A stretch of DNA of 64,000 nucleotides, taken from assembly GCA_037042185.1 (NCBI GenBank), contig JAXQJY010000027.1, positions 1,612,001 through 1,676,000 of the forward strand, read 5' to 3'. Below the pieces are notes generated by a model. It was not told the origin of the DNA and made no database searches. It was given only the letters and a program-made list of their open reading frames with translations. Shown one piece after another: positions 22,724-35,177 of this stretch. This DNA comes from Sordariomycetes sp. S80-01Y (Eukaryota; Ascomycota; Sordariomycetes). Position numbers and translations under genes: made by a program. Each line of letters opens with the position of its first letter. The stretch's first letter is position 1.

Positions 22724-24684
22724 CTAGAGCTTCGCTCCCGTCTGCCTCCTCGCCTGCTTCTCCTTATCTCTCAACATCCTCCTCAAGATCTTGCCGCTCG
22801 CGCTCTTGGGTATCACATCAATAAATTCGATCCCGCCCTTCAACCACTTATGTCTCGCTTTGTGTTCCTCCACATGCTTCCTGATCGCAGCGGCAGTTTC
22901 GTCGTCGGACTTGCTTGCCGCCTTTGACGACTTGACGACAAAAGCCTTCGGTACTTCGCCTGCCCGTTCGTCGTAGACCGGGATGACGGCACTGTCGGCC
23001 ACGTACTCATGGGCAAGTAGATGAGCTTCTAACTCTGCCGGTGCGACTTGATGACCCTAGAGAATTTGTTAGCCGACGGTCCTAAAACCACCATAGGCAG
23101 GCTTACTTTGACTTTGATCAGTTCCTTTATCCGGTCAACGACGAAGAAATGCTCGTGCCCTCTTTCCGATTTGCGAACCAAAACCTCATCGCCTGTTTTG
23201 AGCCAACGGCCGTCGGTGTGATGCACAAAGGTCTCGGCATTGGCTTTCTCGTTCTCGAGGTAGCCCAGGACCACAGAAGGCGATTGCACGTAAAGTTCGC
23301 CCCTGCTCTCGTGGGTTGTTACTTCATTGCCATCAAGGTCGATGACTTTGGCCTTGATTCCGGGTAGTAGCGAGCCCGAGGACCCGATCAATGTATCATG
23401 CTGGCAAGTTGTCGTCACCAGCGGTGATGCTTCCGTCATGCCTAGACAAACATTAGGATTATCCGCCACGGCCTGTTGACTTGATGCTCACCGTAGCCTT
23501 GCCCAACACCCCATTGAGGGTATCTCCTCAATAAAGCCTCGGGGACCTCACTTCCCAGTGGCGCAGCCCCGCTAAACACCCAGCGCACGCTGCTCAGGTC
23601 GTACTTGTCGCACTGCTCCTTGTTGTGAAGCATCTGGATCAAGATGGGCGGCACAACGCTGAGCTGGTTGATCTTGAAGTTGTGCACAGCACTCAGGAGG
23701 GAATCGAGCTCGAACTTTGGCAGGATGATGACCGAGTCTCCGCGATACTCGCTGAGCAACGAGATGAGTGTGAGGCCGTAAATGTGACTGAGGGGCAGGA
23801 GACCCAATATGATTTGCGTGTCAACCCCGTTCTTCTTGCGCGCGACATCTTCGAAAACCGTCGCCTGGATGACGTTGGCTATAACATTATAGTGGGAGAT
23901 CATTACGGCTTTCTGACATTCGATTAGCACGGTGGTCAAAAGACGCCGCTTCGTCGAGACTGCTCACCGGGAGGCCAGATGTGCCGCTGGAATAACACAG
24001 ATAGGCAACCTGACGGGCGCCCTGCCCTTTGATCCATTTCAGTGGTGGGTGGGCGGCCAGCTTCTTCCCTTCATCTACCAACTCGTTGAAGCTCGTGAAA
24101 GGTGCTCTGCTGTCGTTGCCTTTGCCGGTCATGGGAAGGATGAATATCGACTCTTCAGGGATCCCCACAGCTTTCGCAGCTTTGAGTGCGGTGTCGAGAA
24201 GAGGCACGCAGGTGAACAAGGTCCTTGCGCCGGATGAGCGCAGTTGATGCTCGAGCTCGGGGGCCGAGTAGGCGGCACTCGCTGGCGTGACGATTCCGTT
24301 GAGTCGGTGGACCGCGTGCATGGCCGGGATGTAGTCGATGGTGTTGAGCGAGAAGACTCCTACAACGCGCTCCCACTCCGTGCCATCGTTGGGGTCAAAC
24401 CTCAGCCTCTTGGCCAATGCGCGGGAGACGAACTCAATGCGCTGGACAGCCTCGGTTGCCGTATACGATAGGCCGGTCTGGCCACACGTGTACGGGTTGC
24501 GCGAGGTCGCAAGGGCATGACGACCGTATCGCTCCTCGCGCAGGAACTCCTCGACAGTGATAGAATCGGGTATTTCTGTTGCCAAGAGTCAGCACAGAAA
24601 TCGGTGGCCATGACGTCGCTTGAATTGACTGTGAGGCTACTCACCGGGAAGCTTTGGCACCCAGGAGGGCGGATGGAAAACCAT
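22724..24684 (-). CDS. Acyl/aryl-CoA ligase (4CL-like ANL enzyme) with peroxisomal C-terminus
   Basis: Five exons (24684-24645, 24575-23968, 23912-23492, 23441-23107, 23056-22724) give 578 residues. ANL adenylation motifs are complete: SSGTSGLPKAVMISH (P-loop, about 207-222), the LPLSHIYGL region, GQGYGMTEASP (about 353-363), the TGDEV and DRIKELIKVKGHQVAP hinge, and PKSASGKILRR with the catalytic Lys at about 557. The last residues are AKL, a good PTS1 signal, so action in peroxisomes is likely. 4CL-like enzymes make CoA thioesters of fatty or aromatic acids for beta-oxidation or biosynthesis; the exact substrate cannot be read from sequence. It lies about 250 bp downstream of the regulator start on the same strand, and a TATAAAG element sits about 110 bp upstream. 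Confidence 0.92.
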
Positions 24685-24790
24685 GATGAGCAGTGAATCA
24701 CACAAAAGACGCGGCGACAAAGGGAACGAAGGAGGGGGTTATCGCGCAGCAGGAGTGACTGCATGGTGTGCCCAGCGGGTGGTCCACGAC

Positions 24791-24797
24791 CTTTATA
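24791..24797 (-). promoter_or_regulatory. TATA box of the acyl-CoA ligase gene
   Basis: TATAAAG on the minus strand lies 107-113 bp upstream of the ATG. Confidence 0.5.
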
Positions 24798-26309
24798 GAG
24801 TGTCCGTCAATCCGTCCAGGCTTCCACTTCACCGGACACAGAAACCCCAAGAACCCCAACGCGCCCAGACCGTGGAACGCCAATCATAGGGGAGGTGAAT
24901 GCGGAGGAGCGGAATGGGATCTGGGGCATGGGATCCTTTCAGTGGGGACTCGATAACGGAGCCACACGAGCTTCGACACTTGGATCGGCACTACTCGCCG
25001 GATCCGATGACATGCGTCTTGAATTCTTTCTTCGTTAGGAAGTGGACTTCTCGTGCGACATCGATGCAAGTTGCGCTTCTCTGACAGCCGTCTTCAATTG
25101 GTGGTCCAGAGATGCGATTCTGAGACACGCGTGGTGGCTTGACTTTTGACAGGTGCAGGGATTCAAGTTGTGGTGGTGTCAATGCCGGTGGCGGAAGCAA
25201 GGTCCCGATGACCAGCGGTGACACTACGCACAAGCGCATTGGAAGAACTTTGAAGGGGAGAACTGGCCGAGGGCTTCGGCAAAGGCAATGACTCGGCATG
25301 TCGGCTGTGAGGGTCGTGGTCGACGGGCCTCCCTCATCTTTCTCAGGGTTTCGTTTTTGTGACCCCAATGAGAAGCCTCCTGAGAGTGTTGGTTATAAGT
25401 AATAGCTACCCGGGACCAGGCGAGGGTTGGCAGTAATCCCCCCTAAGCCACGGGCGTTGCTGGTCTAGTACTTCTCGGGGACAACCGTGGGATTTATTTT
25501 CGTTCAAACAGAGTTTTACAGGATTTCGTACTCGATCGTAGTCGCCTCGCTTGTCTGGGAAATTGTCGCTACTGTAGTTCGCTAGGTTGCGACTGATGTC
25601 GATCGGATTATCTGAGAGCTCCTTGTGCCTCTAGATTCTGGGGTGGTTTTGGAAAATGAACACACAAATGAGGTATTCAATGAAAGCCTTTTTGTGAGAT
25701 GCTGCCCGCGAAGTACACATGAAGAAGGCGTTGAAGTCGTCTAGCTCGCAATTGAAGGGTTCAACAGGCACCGGAAGCTCCCTGGTTGTCCATCAATGAC
25801 CTCTAGAGATAATGATAGTCTGGGAAATAGGTTAACCCCTTATTTAGACTCGGGCATTAATTGACGGCATACAATAAGACCCTGGATAGCGGTCCCTCGA
25901 AAGACTTTGCTTTGACATCGCGATGGTGAAATGTCGCCAACCCAGCGCCCCGGAAATCAGATGGGCGCCAAGATCGCGGGACGAGCCGCAGTGCCGTCTC
26001 AGTCAACAAGCCCTATCCTTTCCAACGTACGCTGGGCGAAAGTAAGCAAAAGTGGATTGTTTGCAGAACAGGTCGAAGAGTAAGCAGACACGAGCCTGTT
26101 TTGAGAGATTGGTGGGTTTCGTAAAGCTGGCGTTCCTCTGGCTCACAAAACCATCACGCGTCGCAGCTGAACACAACTCGTACACGGCTTGCAATTCTCG
26201 CCGGTGACAGATACGTCAATCCTGTGAATTCCAGCGGCACTGGCATCCGAAAATGAGACACTCAACACAGCGCGGGCACTTTTCAGAGGCTGGAATGTGA
26301 CCGAGCACG
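24798..26309. other. Intergenic, about 1.5 kb
   Basis: Short frames only. No family resemblance and no repeat structure was noticed. Confidence 0.4.
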
Positions 26310-26315
26310 TATAAA
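26310..26315 (+). promoter_or_regulatory. TATA box of the GT25 gene
   Basis: TATAAA lies about 120 bp upstream of the ATG at 26432. Confidence 0.5.
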
Positions 26316-26431
26316 GCGTGATCAACAGCCTCGACAAACTCATCATTAAAATTCGACGGTCGACGGCATTTTCCAATCATCCACCAGCTAGCTTCTCTAC
26401 GCCTAATCTCGGCCACAACCGATAGTCACTC

Positions 26432-27724
26432 ATGCTTCTTCGACAAACGTCATCCCGCGTGGCCCTGGTGGCGGGAGCCCTCGTTGCAACCTGGTTAATA
26501 TTCTCACTACACAATGAAGACTACTTCTTTCACCCGGTACCGGGATTCAGGTGCAAACAACCACGAACAATACTTGACGACATAGATGAGAACGATTCAT
26601 TTGGCGTGAGTGAATTCAACAGATATTGTGAGGGATGACGTTTATTGATATGCGAAAGTTCGAGAGGATCTTCGTCGTGGGCCTCCCGTCAAGAACTGAC
26701 CGACGAGATCGCATGACCTTGCAAGCTGGAGTCAGTAACGTGGGTATTGAATTTATCGATGGCGTAAAGGGCGATAGTATTCCGGATAGTGCCATTCCCT
26801 CGTCACCAGATCACGCCAGGCTTCTTCCAGGGACTCTAGGGTCATGGAGGGCGCACATGAACGCGATTCAAGAGTAAGCTACGACCTGCCTCCTGAGTCT
26901 GAAGTTGAAACAGTCTAATTCTCCAAAGGGTTGTTCGAAGAAACCTTTCATCTGCTTTGATACTGGAGGATGATACCGATTGGGATGTGAGGATAAGGTC
27001 GCAGCTTCGGAACTTCGCACTCTCGACCCAGGCTCTTACGCAACCCATGGCAGGGTCACCAGGGGTCTTTGCTGATCTCACTTTTCCGAGTCCTTCGGAT
27101 GAGTCCATGGACAATGTCCAAGAGATGTCTTTCGAAGGGCTGCCAAGGATCATACCGCCGACAGACTCCCCGTACGGCGACAACTGGGACCTTCTGTGGC
27201 TCGGGCATTGCGGTATGCAGTTTCCAGGGCCAGAACAGAACGCCATCCCCAAGGGTCGGGTGATTCTCCCAGATGACGCGACTGTCCCAGAAAAGAGATA
27301 CCTCTACTCGTTGGCGAACCCCTTCACTTTGGTGGACACTTATCCCGAGCATACCAGAGCTGTGCATCACGTACAAGAAGGCGTCTGTTCACTAGCATAT
27401 GCGGTCAGTCAGCAAGGCGCACGGCGCATGCTGCAAGAGATCGCTCTGAAAGACGTCAGCGATGGATTCGACATCCTGTTGAGGTTCTTCTGCGAAGGGA
27501 CCAAGGGAAGGCGGAGACACATTTGCTTGACTTCGCAACCCGGTCTCTTCCATCACCACAGGCCAGCCGGCCCTGATAGCGCACAGAGTGACATTGGGGA
27601 TCATGGTGGCGGGTGGCGGGATCAGGCCATCACGGACATGGTCAGATGGAGCACGAGGCTGAATGCGGATGTCTTGATGGACGGCGGGAATGTCTTCCAT
27701 GATGCTTTCCCTAACGCCGTCTGA
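26432..27724 (+). CDS. Glycosyltransferase family 25 protein, type II membrane
   Basis: Exons 26432-26605, 26659-26873 and 26929-27724 give 394 residues. A short basic N-terminus is followed by a hydrophobic anchor (about residues 9-26, ALVAGALVATWLIF), the layout of a Golgi type II enzyme. The catalytic domain starts FERIFVVGLPSRTDRRDRM and contains LGSWRAHMNAIQ and the acidic ALILEDDTDWD motif (donor/metal site), all typical of GT25 (the LPS glycosyltransferase family, related to collagen galactosyltransferases). Filamentous fungi commonly have GT25 proteins of unknown acceptor. The first intron uses a GTGAGT donor at 26606 and restores frame past a stop, which supports the model. Confidence 0.88.
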
Positions 27725-28216
27725 GTTGACTGAGGGATAGCCTACCTGCGTGTACAACATTCTTAATTAGCGTGCGATGTTTGGGATACTGAACTTGAGC
27801 GGCAGCTCGGCATCCATACACCGGAGTTGGAATTTGAGGTACCAGATAGTCAAATTAATAACTGCATCTACTTTGCATTCAAAGCTGAAGCCCAGGAGAT
27901 GGAAGAACGAGTCAATTGCGTGGACGTTCCACCAACAAGGAATCGAAGAGGGTTTCCTTAGACACACCAACCAATCTTCGGCTATACGAGGGCATGGGCG
28001 CCGAGTAGGCTCTATAGAAATATTAGAGGAGCTTGAGCAGCTCCATTTTAGAAATCTACGTGCGACAATTCATTGCCTTGGACAAGTGCCGGGAGCAGCA
28101 GGCCGCTTCGGGTACGAAGAAGCGGAAGCAAGTTGCCGATGCACATCTCTGCATGAATATGATACATCATACCGCCGCATCTATCCGATAACCTTCTATT
28201 CCTAGTTCAGTCACAT
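27725..28216. other. Convergent intergenic region
   Basis: A 142-codon plus-strand frame (27777-28205) shows no family features and is treated as chance 3' flank. Confidence 0.4.
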
Positions 28217-29923
28217 TTAAGGCGCTATTGAAATCAGACTGCCGAAAAGAAGCCCTATGGCTAAAAGCACTCCACTGAAAGCCAATCCCCTTCCGGCTGC
28301 ATCGTCCGCGTCCTCGTCATTGTTCCCTTGCTCTCCTTCGTTCTCATCACTTGCGCTTCCCGTAGCTGTCATCTCTCCGCCTCCAGTCACGATTTGGGTT
28401 GCGACCATGCCGAGCTCACAGCCTCGTTGGTCAAACGGAGGGCATGAGGTTACGGTGTAGGTGGTAGTGTAGTCGCCTGTAGGCAGACCGTCCGACTCCG
28501 ATGCAGTTGCGGTGGGCTGGAGCAAATTAGCAACTGCGGAAGGGATTCCAACTTGGATTCGAGCACTTACGATGGGGTCGCCGGTGAATAGGGCGTCGGA
28601 ATCGTCACAGTTTCCTGTAACGTCTGGGACACTGCCCTCAATGGCAACAATGTCTTCGTCACCACAGTTCGCAGCTTGAGCAATATGCACTGCCTCGTTG
28701 TCCCAGTCAAACACAAAATATCCTGCTCGAAGGACTGAGTCTCCCAAGATCTGCTGGTCGACCGTCACAACCAGGCCAACCGCGCAATACAAAGGGTCGC
28801 CCATGTCGAGGATGAAGTCGCTGAATGGTACTCGGACGGTCTTGTTCCCAAAGCCAAAGTCCACACTGCCAGCTGCTTTCCGCATGTTACAGGTAGTATA
28901 GAAGTATCCTTCCTCGTCGTTGACTGCGCCCAGTGCCTTGATGATCGGCTGTGCGGCAGACCAGTGCATCCGCGTGATGGTCGTGCCGGAATCGAGCATG
29001 ACATTGCGGTCTTCATCTTCCAGTTGGTATCCGCTTGATCCATCATCGACAGTGAGACCCATGCTGTCCAGCTCGACGCCCAATCTGTGCTCGCCTTGCT
29101 GACCACGGATGATGGGCATGGACTGAAGCCTGCCGATGAACTTGTTGCGGTCCATTCCGCCGTAGATGATGGCACCCTGCTCATCCTCAGCATGACGAAG
29201 ATCAAGGGAGAACGACCGACTGGCGATGACACCTTGCTCAGCCATGGAGTGTAAGAGCAGTGAGTACGGCTCGTCTGCCCCGTCAAATCCCTTCTCCATA
29301 TCAGGTGCCAACCCAAAAATGCCTTGCGTCTGACCCTCGCTCGAGGTCACAACACCAAAAGTCTGATTCAAAATGACCGCATCACCCAGCGTGATGGTAT
29401 CAGTATAGTATCGAAAGTTGACCGAGGTGTGAGTTGAAGGATCTGAAGCATCGCCATACAAAATCTCATTCCTGCCGAAAGGTCCCGTAGGCGGTGTCTC
29501 TGACTTATCAGGATCGTAGAAACCAAAGTCGACACATTGCTCCTGTTGAAAGGTCGTCGGAGCCTCAGCACAATTGGGGTTGACCCAGAGCTCACTGGAT
29601 CCAGTATCGACCAATACGGTAACCACCTGGCCAGGGGTTCCAAACTCAACTGCGGATAAAGTTCAGCGCCCTTGCGGGATGTCTCGCCTCGGCACGTGGC
29701 CGTCGACGACTCTGGGCCGGGGTAACTTACTGTCTGTCGCATAGAAGAAGTCCATGTTCTCTAGTACGGTCACCAGCGGATTCTCGTCACGCTTTATCTT
29801 TCGCGGTGGACGATCCACTGTTCCGACGGGCACTGTAAGGAAGCCATCGCCCTTGGTCGCGCGGGCGAACCGAGCGCCATGCGCGACGGCGACAATGCTC
29901 AGTGCAACGGCCAGCGACCACAT
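28217..29923 (-). CDS. Yapsin-like GPI-anchored aspartic protease
   Basis: Exons 29923-29731, 29649-28571 and 28516-28217 give 523 residues. Residues 1-16 are a signal peptide (MWSLAVALSIVAVAHG). A propeptide with a KR pair (44-45) precedes the pepsin fold. Both catalytic motifs are intact: DTGSSELWV (Asp79) and MLDSGTTITRM (Asp284), with the YGD flap near residue 130 and pepsin-type cysteines. The C-terminal Ser/Thr/Asp-rich tail ends in a hydrophobic GPI signal (LAFSGVLLAIGLLFGSLISIAP). Yapsins act at the plasma membrane or wall on shedding and wall remodelling. The second intron is 54 bp, a multiple of three without a stop, so retention would simply add 18 residues to the tail; the GTAAGT donor and GCTAAT branch-like site favour splicing. 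Confidence 0.93.
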
Positions 29924-30473
29924 CGTAGCACAGCAAGTAGAGGACGCGCATCGCAAAGGTCAGCCTCGAAGGGGACTCCTTCGACTTTTGAGCGCGAGAG
30001 TGGCGACGCTAGGCGTGCATGCGGTCCGAGTTTCGCCAAGACCCAAAGCTGAATCTGAGGACGATCTGCTGCGCCTCCACCATCACGACGTGCATGGCAC
30101 CTTGCAGAGCAGCTCTCGGGTGCTCTGCTGTACCGATAGCTGCATTGCCGCTTTTGAAAGAAATATTTGGGCCTCAAAGCAATCGTTTCAAGTTGGTGAA
30201 TGTTCTAAAAGGATATAGACAGGCGAAGCGGTATGGCCTTGCTCATGAGTAAACATCATCATCCCACGTCGAGCCTGACCCCTGTCCGAGCTGAGTGCTA
30301 GCGGGTAGCCTTCTTTCGACAAGGCTCAAGCTTGGGCGATCCAACTTTAGCTAGACTATTTTGAGCATCTCTGATAAAGCGATGAAGCATGCTATATGGT
30401 TTGCACCCGGTTCCCGTTATCGTACATTCTACCCGTCTACTAATATATACACGCTCGGGCCTGACATCTCCGG
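29924..30473. other. Intergenic
   Basis: Promoter of the yapsin gene and 3' flank of ATP12. Nothing else was recognised. Confidence 0.4.
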
Positions 30474-31621
30474 TCAAGGCTTGCCAGTTCCCGATACGAG
30501 CAACACAACGCTTCCCAGCTGTCTCCTGACGTCCTCCCGGTTGACATCGTAGGTATCCTCAACCTCACCCCACTGTCCAGCCTGCCAGTCCACTTCGAGA
30601 CTTGTCGCCACTGCTGCATCGTGAGCTCCGTATGACTTCTCACTCAAAGCACCTGTCATGGCGGCGCCCTCACTCCACTCCGCGACGAGTCTCGCAGCGG
30701 AGATCAGGCTCTTGCCAGCGAGTACACCTCGCTCCAAGCCTGCGAGCTCCCAGGCGTCAAGACCTGAGATCCAACCTTGAATGACCTCCCGCACGCCCTC
30801 GCCCTGCGCTCGAGGGGTGATGCCATGTCCATCCAACACTGGGTCGATCCTGATGCCGGGCCATACGTTGGTCGTCAAGAAAGAACACACCTCCTCCGCC
30901 GTCTTCTTCTGCACATCGCGTAGTGATTCACCGGCGTCGTTCCTCAGATCGTATGGTCCTGCGGGAGGAACCCAGCATAGTAATGAATCTGTGTCGAGGT
31001 ACTGCAAGAGCATGGTAGTGACCTTCTCGCGTATAGTTGGCTGTCCTTTCACGGGATCGGCGTCGTCGGCCTGGATGTCAATGGCGCGACAGATCAGGCT
31101 CGTCAGAGGGATGAGGTGGTGCCTTGTAGCTTCTTGCGCCGAGGTCAGGAGATCCCATTCGATGGCGAGGGCTGCGGCGAGGTTCGGCTTCGACAATGGG
31201 AGACGCATAATCTCTTTCGTCTGGGGATGGCGTAGCGGTCTCTTATCGAGATGGACCTCCAATGCGCCTAAGTGTCATCAGCATTTACAGGCCTCAAGTT
31301 GTTGATAACTTTGAGCCTACCGTCTACTTCGAGAACGTGGACATCTGTCCAGAACCGTTTCTTCAACGGCGCACTCTTCTTGTCTTTGCCCTCCCTGATA
31401 TCCTTTGCCTGCCTCAGCATCTCCGCCTGCCTTTTCTTCCTCTCTACGCGCTGATAAGCACTAGGGACTGTCGCAGCTGGCGCCTCGGGGGGTGGCCCCG
31501 TGCCGACGACGGGCGCAACATTGGCGGCTTTCGCGACTGTGGAATGAATTGGGCGGTACGGCGTTGTAGAGTTGACAATGCGCGTGAGCTGTCGTAGCGG
31601 TATTCGCGTAGGGGGCTTCAT
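30474..31621 (-). CDS. ATP12: Atp12, mitochondrial F1-ATPase assembly chaperone
   Basis: Exons 31621-31321 and 31267-30474 give 364 residues. The N-terminus is Arg/Ser/Thr-rich without acids (MKPPTRIPLRQLTRIVNST), a mitochondrial presequence. The mature part has the Atp12 signatures FWTDVHV, LEVHLDKRPLRHP, LAAALAIEWDLL, YLDTDSLLCWVPP and the Trp-rich C-terminal helices. Atp12 binds the F1 alpha subunit in the matrix and delivers it to the F1 hexamer. Length is normal for fungal members. The intron was placed where GTAGGC...CTTAG joins VDG to ALEVHLDKRP in frame. It is divergently transcribed from SEC21 across about 650 bp. Confidence 0.94.
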
Positions 31622-32269
31622 TTTGGCGGCGTAGGTGCTGATTTGGGATGCGGTGTTGGTTGAAGCTCAGGTCGGAAATTTTTGAGATGGTAGGGAGCTG
31701 CGGGCTTTGCATGACATCAGGAGCGCAATTACGTGGAGCTCATGGCGAGGCATCGCTCACTTGGGGTTATGCCCAACATGAATTCTACAGTCGATGGTTC
31801 TTGCGTCTTTTTGTAATAGCTTTCACGACATCACTCGTCAGCCGCCTGTGGGCTCGCCCAGAGCGTGTGCTACAAGTCCGTCCAACGCTCAGGGTCTACG
31901 TCTCCGAGTCCTGGCCGCCAATTACAGGCTTGACGCATCCTAACAAGTCAACGAAGTCCAGCCATCCCGTCAATTGGAAGATAAGCAGCTTTGGAACACG
32001 CGATGTATAATCTTCCACCACCGAGGAAGCTTATGACTCCCCAGTAGCATTGTTTTCCCGGGCAACAGGAGTAATTAAGGGTGTTGATCCTCGAGACTGC
32101 CGTGACGTGAAGCTTGGAGAGGCGCGTTGAGGTGGTGGGGCAGAGCCGTTCACGTGACCTCAAGTCATCCCTGAGACCGCTACTGGCGACGTGGTGCCAG
32201 ATGTCCTGCTGAACCTCCAAACCACCACGACACCGGCCACCACCTCCCTCTCCGAACCCGTTGCCCAAG
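31622..32269. other. Divergent promoter of ATP12 and SEC21
   Basis: This 648-bp region between two housekeeping genes has no gene-like frame. Confidence 0.45.
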
Positions 32270-35177
32270 ATGAGCTACGGCAAGAAGGACGAAGATGCCG
32301 AACTCGGCCTGGTCAAGGTGGACCGCACCCAGGTCTTCCAAGAAGGTCAGCCAGCCTAATTGACTTCGAACCCCCACAATCAGCTAACGGCAGACAGCCC
32401 GACTCTTTAACAGTTCACCGATCCAACCGCGACGATGCCGTATTCTCCTAACAAAGATCGCTCTTCTCCTCTACACTGGGGAGAAGTTCCCCCAGAACGA
32501 AGCCACCACCCTCTTCTTCGGAATCTCCAAGCTTTTCCAGAACAAGGATGCCAGTCTACGACAGATGGTCCACCTTGTCATCAAGGAGCTGGCCAACTCA
32601 GCTGAGGATATCATCATGGTGACGAGCACAATCATGAAGGACACTGGTGGCAGTACGGATGCTATCTTCAGACCTAACGCGATCAGGGCTCTCTGTCGCA
32701 TCATCGACGTGCGTCCCTCGTCAAGAGTTGCAGAGCGGGAAGCTGACAATCGCAGGCTACGACTGTCCAATCGATCGAACGTGTTATGAAGACTGCCATT
32801 GTGGACAAGAACCCTTCCGTTTCGTCTGCCGCCCTCGTTTCCTCCTACCACCTCCTTCCGATTGCCAAAGATGTTGTCCGCCGATGGCAGAGCGAGACTC
32901 AGGAGGCTGCTGCGGCCAGCAAGTCGTCCGGCGGTTTCTCGCTCGGTTTTTCATCGTCAAGCGGCCAGATGCCCATGAACAACTCGACGATGACCCAATA
33001 CCACGCCATTGGCCTGCTATATCAGATGCGCATGCACGACCGCATGGCGCTAGTCAAGATGGTACAGCAATTTGGAGCTGCTGGAGCTGTTAAGAGCCCT
33101 GCGGCCCTCGTCATGCTGGTCCGTCTGGCGGCTCAGCTGGCTGAGGAGGATCCTTCGTTGAGGAAACCAATGATGGCTCTTCTTGATGGCTGGCTGAGGC
33201 ACAAGAGCGAGATGGTCAACTTCGAGGCGGCTAAGGCCATTTGCGACATGCGCGATGTCACCGATGCTGAGGTCAACCAGGCTGTTCACGTCCTCCAGCT
33301 GTTCTTGACCTCGCCCCGGGCCGTTACCAAGTTCGCTGCACTCCGAATTCTGCACAACTTCGCATCCTTCAAGCCCGCTTCCGTCAACGTCTGCAACCCC
33401 GATATCGAGCTCCTCATCTCGAATAGCAACAGATCAATCGCTACCTTTGCCATTACAACTCTCCTCAAGACTGGAAACGAGGCCAGTGTTGACAGGCTAA
33501 TGAAGCAGGTCTCTGGCTTCATGTCCGAGATTACAGACGAGTTCAAGATTACTATTGTCGAGGCCATCCGAACGCTTTGCCTTAAGTTCCCCAGCAAGCA
33601 AGCTGGCATGCTCACGTTCCTGAGTGGCATTCTTCGGGACGAGGGCGGCTACGACTTCAAGCGCGCTGTGGTGGAAAGCATGTTCGATCTGATCAAGTTC
33701 GTCCCTGACTCGAAGGAAGATGCTCTCGCCCACTTGTGTGAGTTCATCGAGGACTGCGAGTTCACAAAGCTGGCCGTCCGTATCCTGCACCTGATTGGCT
33801 TGGAAGGACCCAAGACTGTCCAGCCCACCAAGTACATCCGCTACATCTACAACCGCGTGGTGCTGGAGAACGCTATTGTGCGGGCTGCCGCTGTTACCGC
33901 GCTTGCCAAGTTCGGCGTTGGTCAGAAGGATCCTGATGTCAAGAGCAGCGTCAAGGTCCTGCTCACGCGCTGTTTGGACGATGTCGACGATGAGGTCCGC
34001 GACCGTGCTGCTCTTAACTTGAAGTTGATGGGCGAGGAGGACGATGAGATGGCTCGCAACTTTGTCAAGAACGACTCCATGTTCTCCCTGCCCACATTCG
34101 AGCACCAGCTCGTGATGTACGTTACGTCAGATGACAACTCCGCTTTCGACACGCCCTTCGACATCTCCAAGATCCCTGTCGTTACTCGCGAACAGGCCGA
34201 CGCCGAGGACAGGACGAAGAAGCTCACGGCCACCGCCCCAACTCTCAAGGCCCCCAAGGTCGGCCCTACCAAGCCTGCCGTGTCGAGCGCCGAGGCCGCG
34301 GCCACTGCCTCTGCCCAAGCTCAGCGCTACGCTCAGGAGCTGTCTGCCATCGAGCCCGTTCAGGAGTTTGGTGCTTTGCTAAAGTCTTCGCCTGTCGTTG
34401 AGCTTACTGAAGCCGAGACGGAGTACGTTGTCACTCTTGTCAAGCACATCTTCAAGAGCCACATTGTGCTGCAGTTCGAGGTGAAGAACACATTGCCCGA
34501 CACGGTCCTGGAGAATGTCTCCGTTGTCGCTACGCCTTCGGAAGAGGATGAGCTGGAGGAGGCTTTCATCATGGAGGCCGACAAGCTGGCCACCGACGAG
34601 CCTGGTAAGGTTTACGTTGCCTTCTCTAAGGTCAACGGCGAGGGTTCGCTGCCCGTCAGCACCTTCTCCAACGTTCTCAAGTTCACATCCAAGGAGATCG
34701 ACCCCTCGACAGGCGAGCCCGAGGATACTGGCTACGATGACGAGTACGAGATCTCCGAATTCGAACTTACTGGAAGCGACTACATCATCCCGACGTTCGC
34801 CAGCAACTTTGCCCACCTGTGGGAGCAGATTGGCGCATCTGGCGAGGAGGCCGAAGAGACTCTCCAGCTCGGCGGCATGAAGAGCATTGCAGGTGAGTTT
34901 GAACCGCCTCCCTTAAGGCGTAATTACCATACTGACCATCATAGATGCGACCGAGCAACTAGCAAAGGCCTTATCCTTGCAACCAGTCGACGGCACCGAT
35001 GTCCCCGTCAACCAGAGCACACACACCCTGAAGCTCCTAGGCAAGACTGTTGGCGGTGGCCGCGTGGTCGCCACCGTGCGGATGGCATACTCCTCCAAGA
35101 CAGGCGTGACCACCAAGATCACAGTAAGGAGCGAAGAGGAGAACGTGGCGGCACTGGTTATCGCGGCTGTGGCATGA
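32270..35177 (+). CDS. SEC21: Coatomer gamma subunit (Sec21)
   Basis: Exons 32270-32345, 32398-32708, 32756-34892 and 34945-35177 give 918 residues, near the 935 of yeast Sec21. The N-terminal two thirds is the adaptin-like helical solenoid (FNSSPIQPRRCR, ELANSAEDIIMVTSTIMKDT, FAALRILHNFA). An Ala/Pro-rich hinge (about 560-620) leads to the gamma-COP appendage, ending TLKLLGKTVGGGRVVATVRM. As part of the COPI F-subcomplex it coats Golgi-to-ER vesicles and binds cargo and Arf-GTP. All junctions keep frame: phases 1, 0, 1. The frame that runs on beyond 34892 without splicing is intron read-through, since the conserved C-terminus lies in exon 4. Confidence 0.96.
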
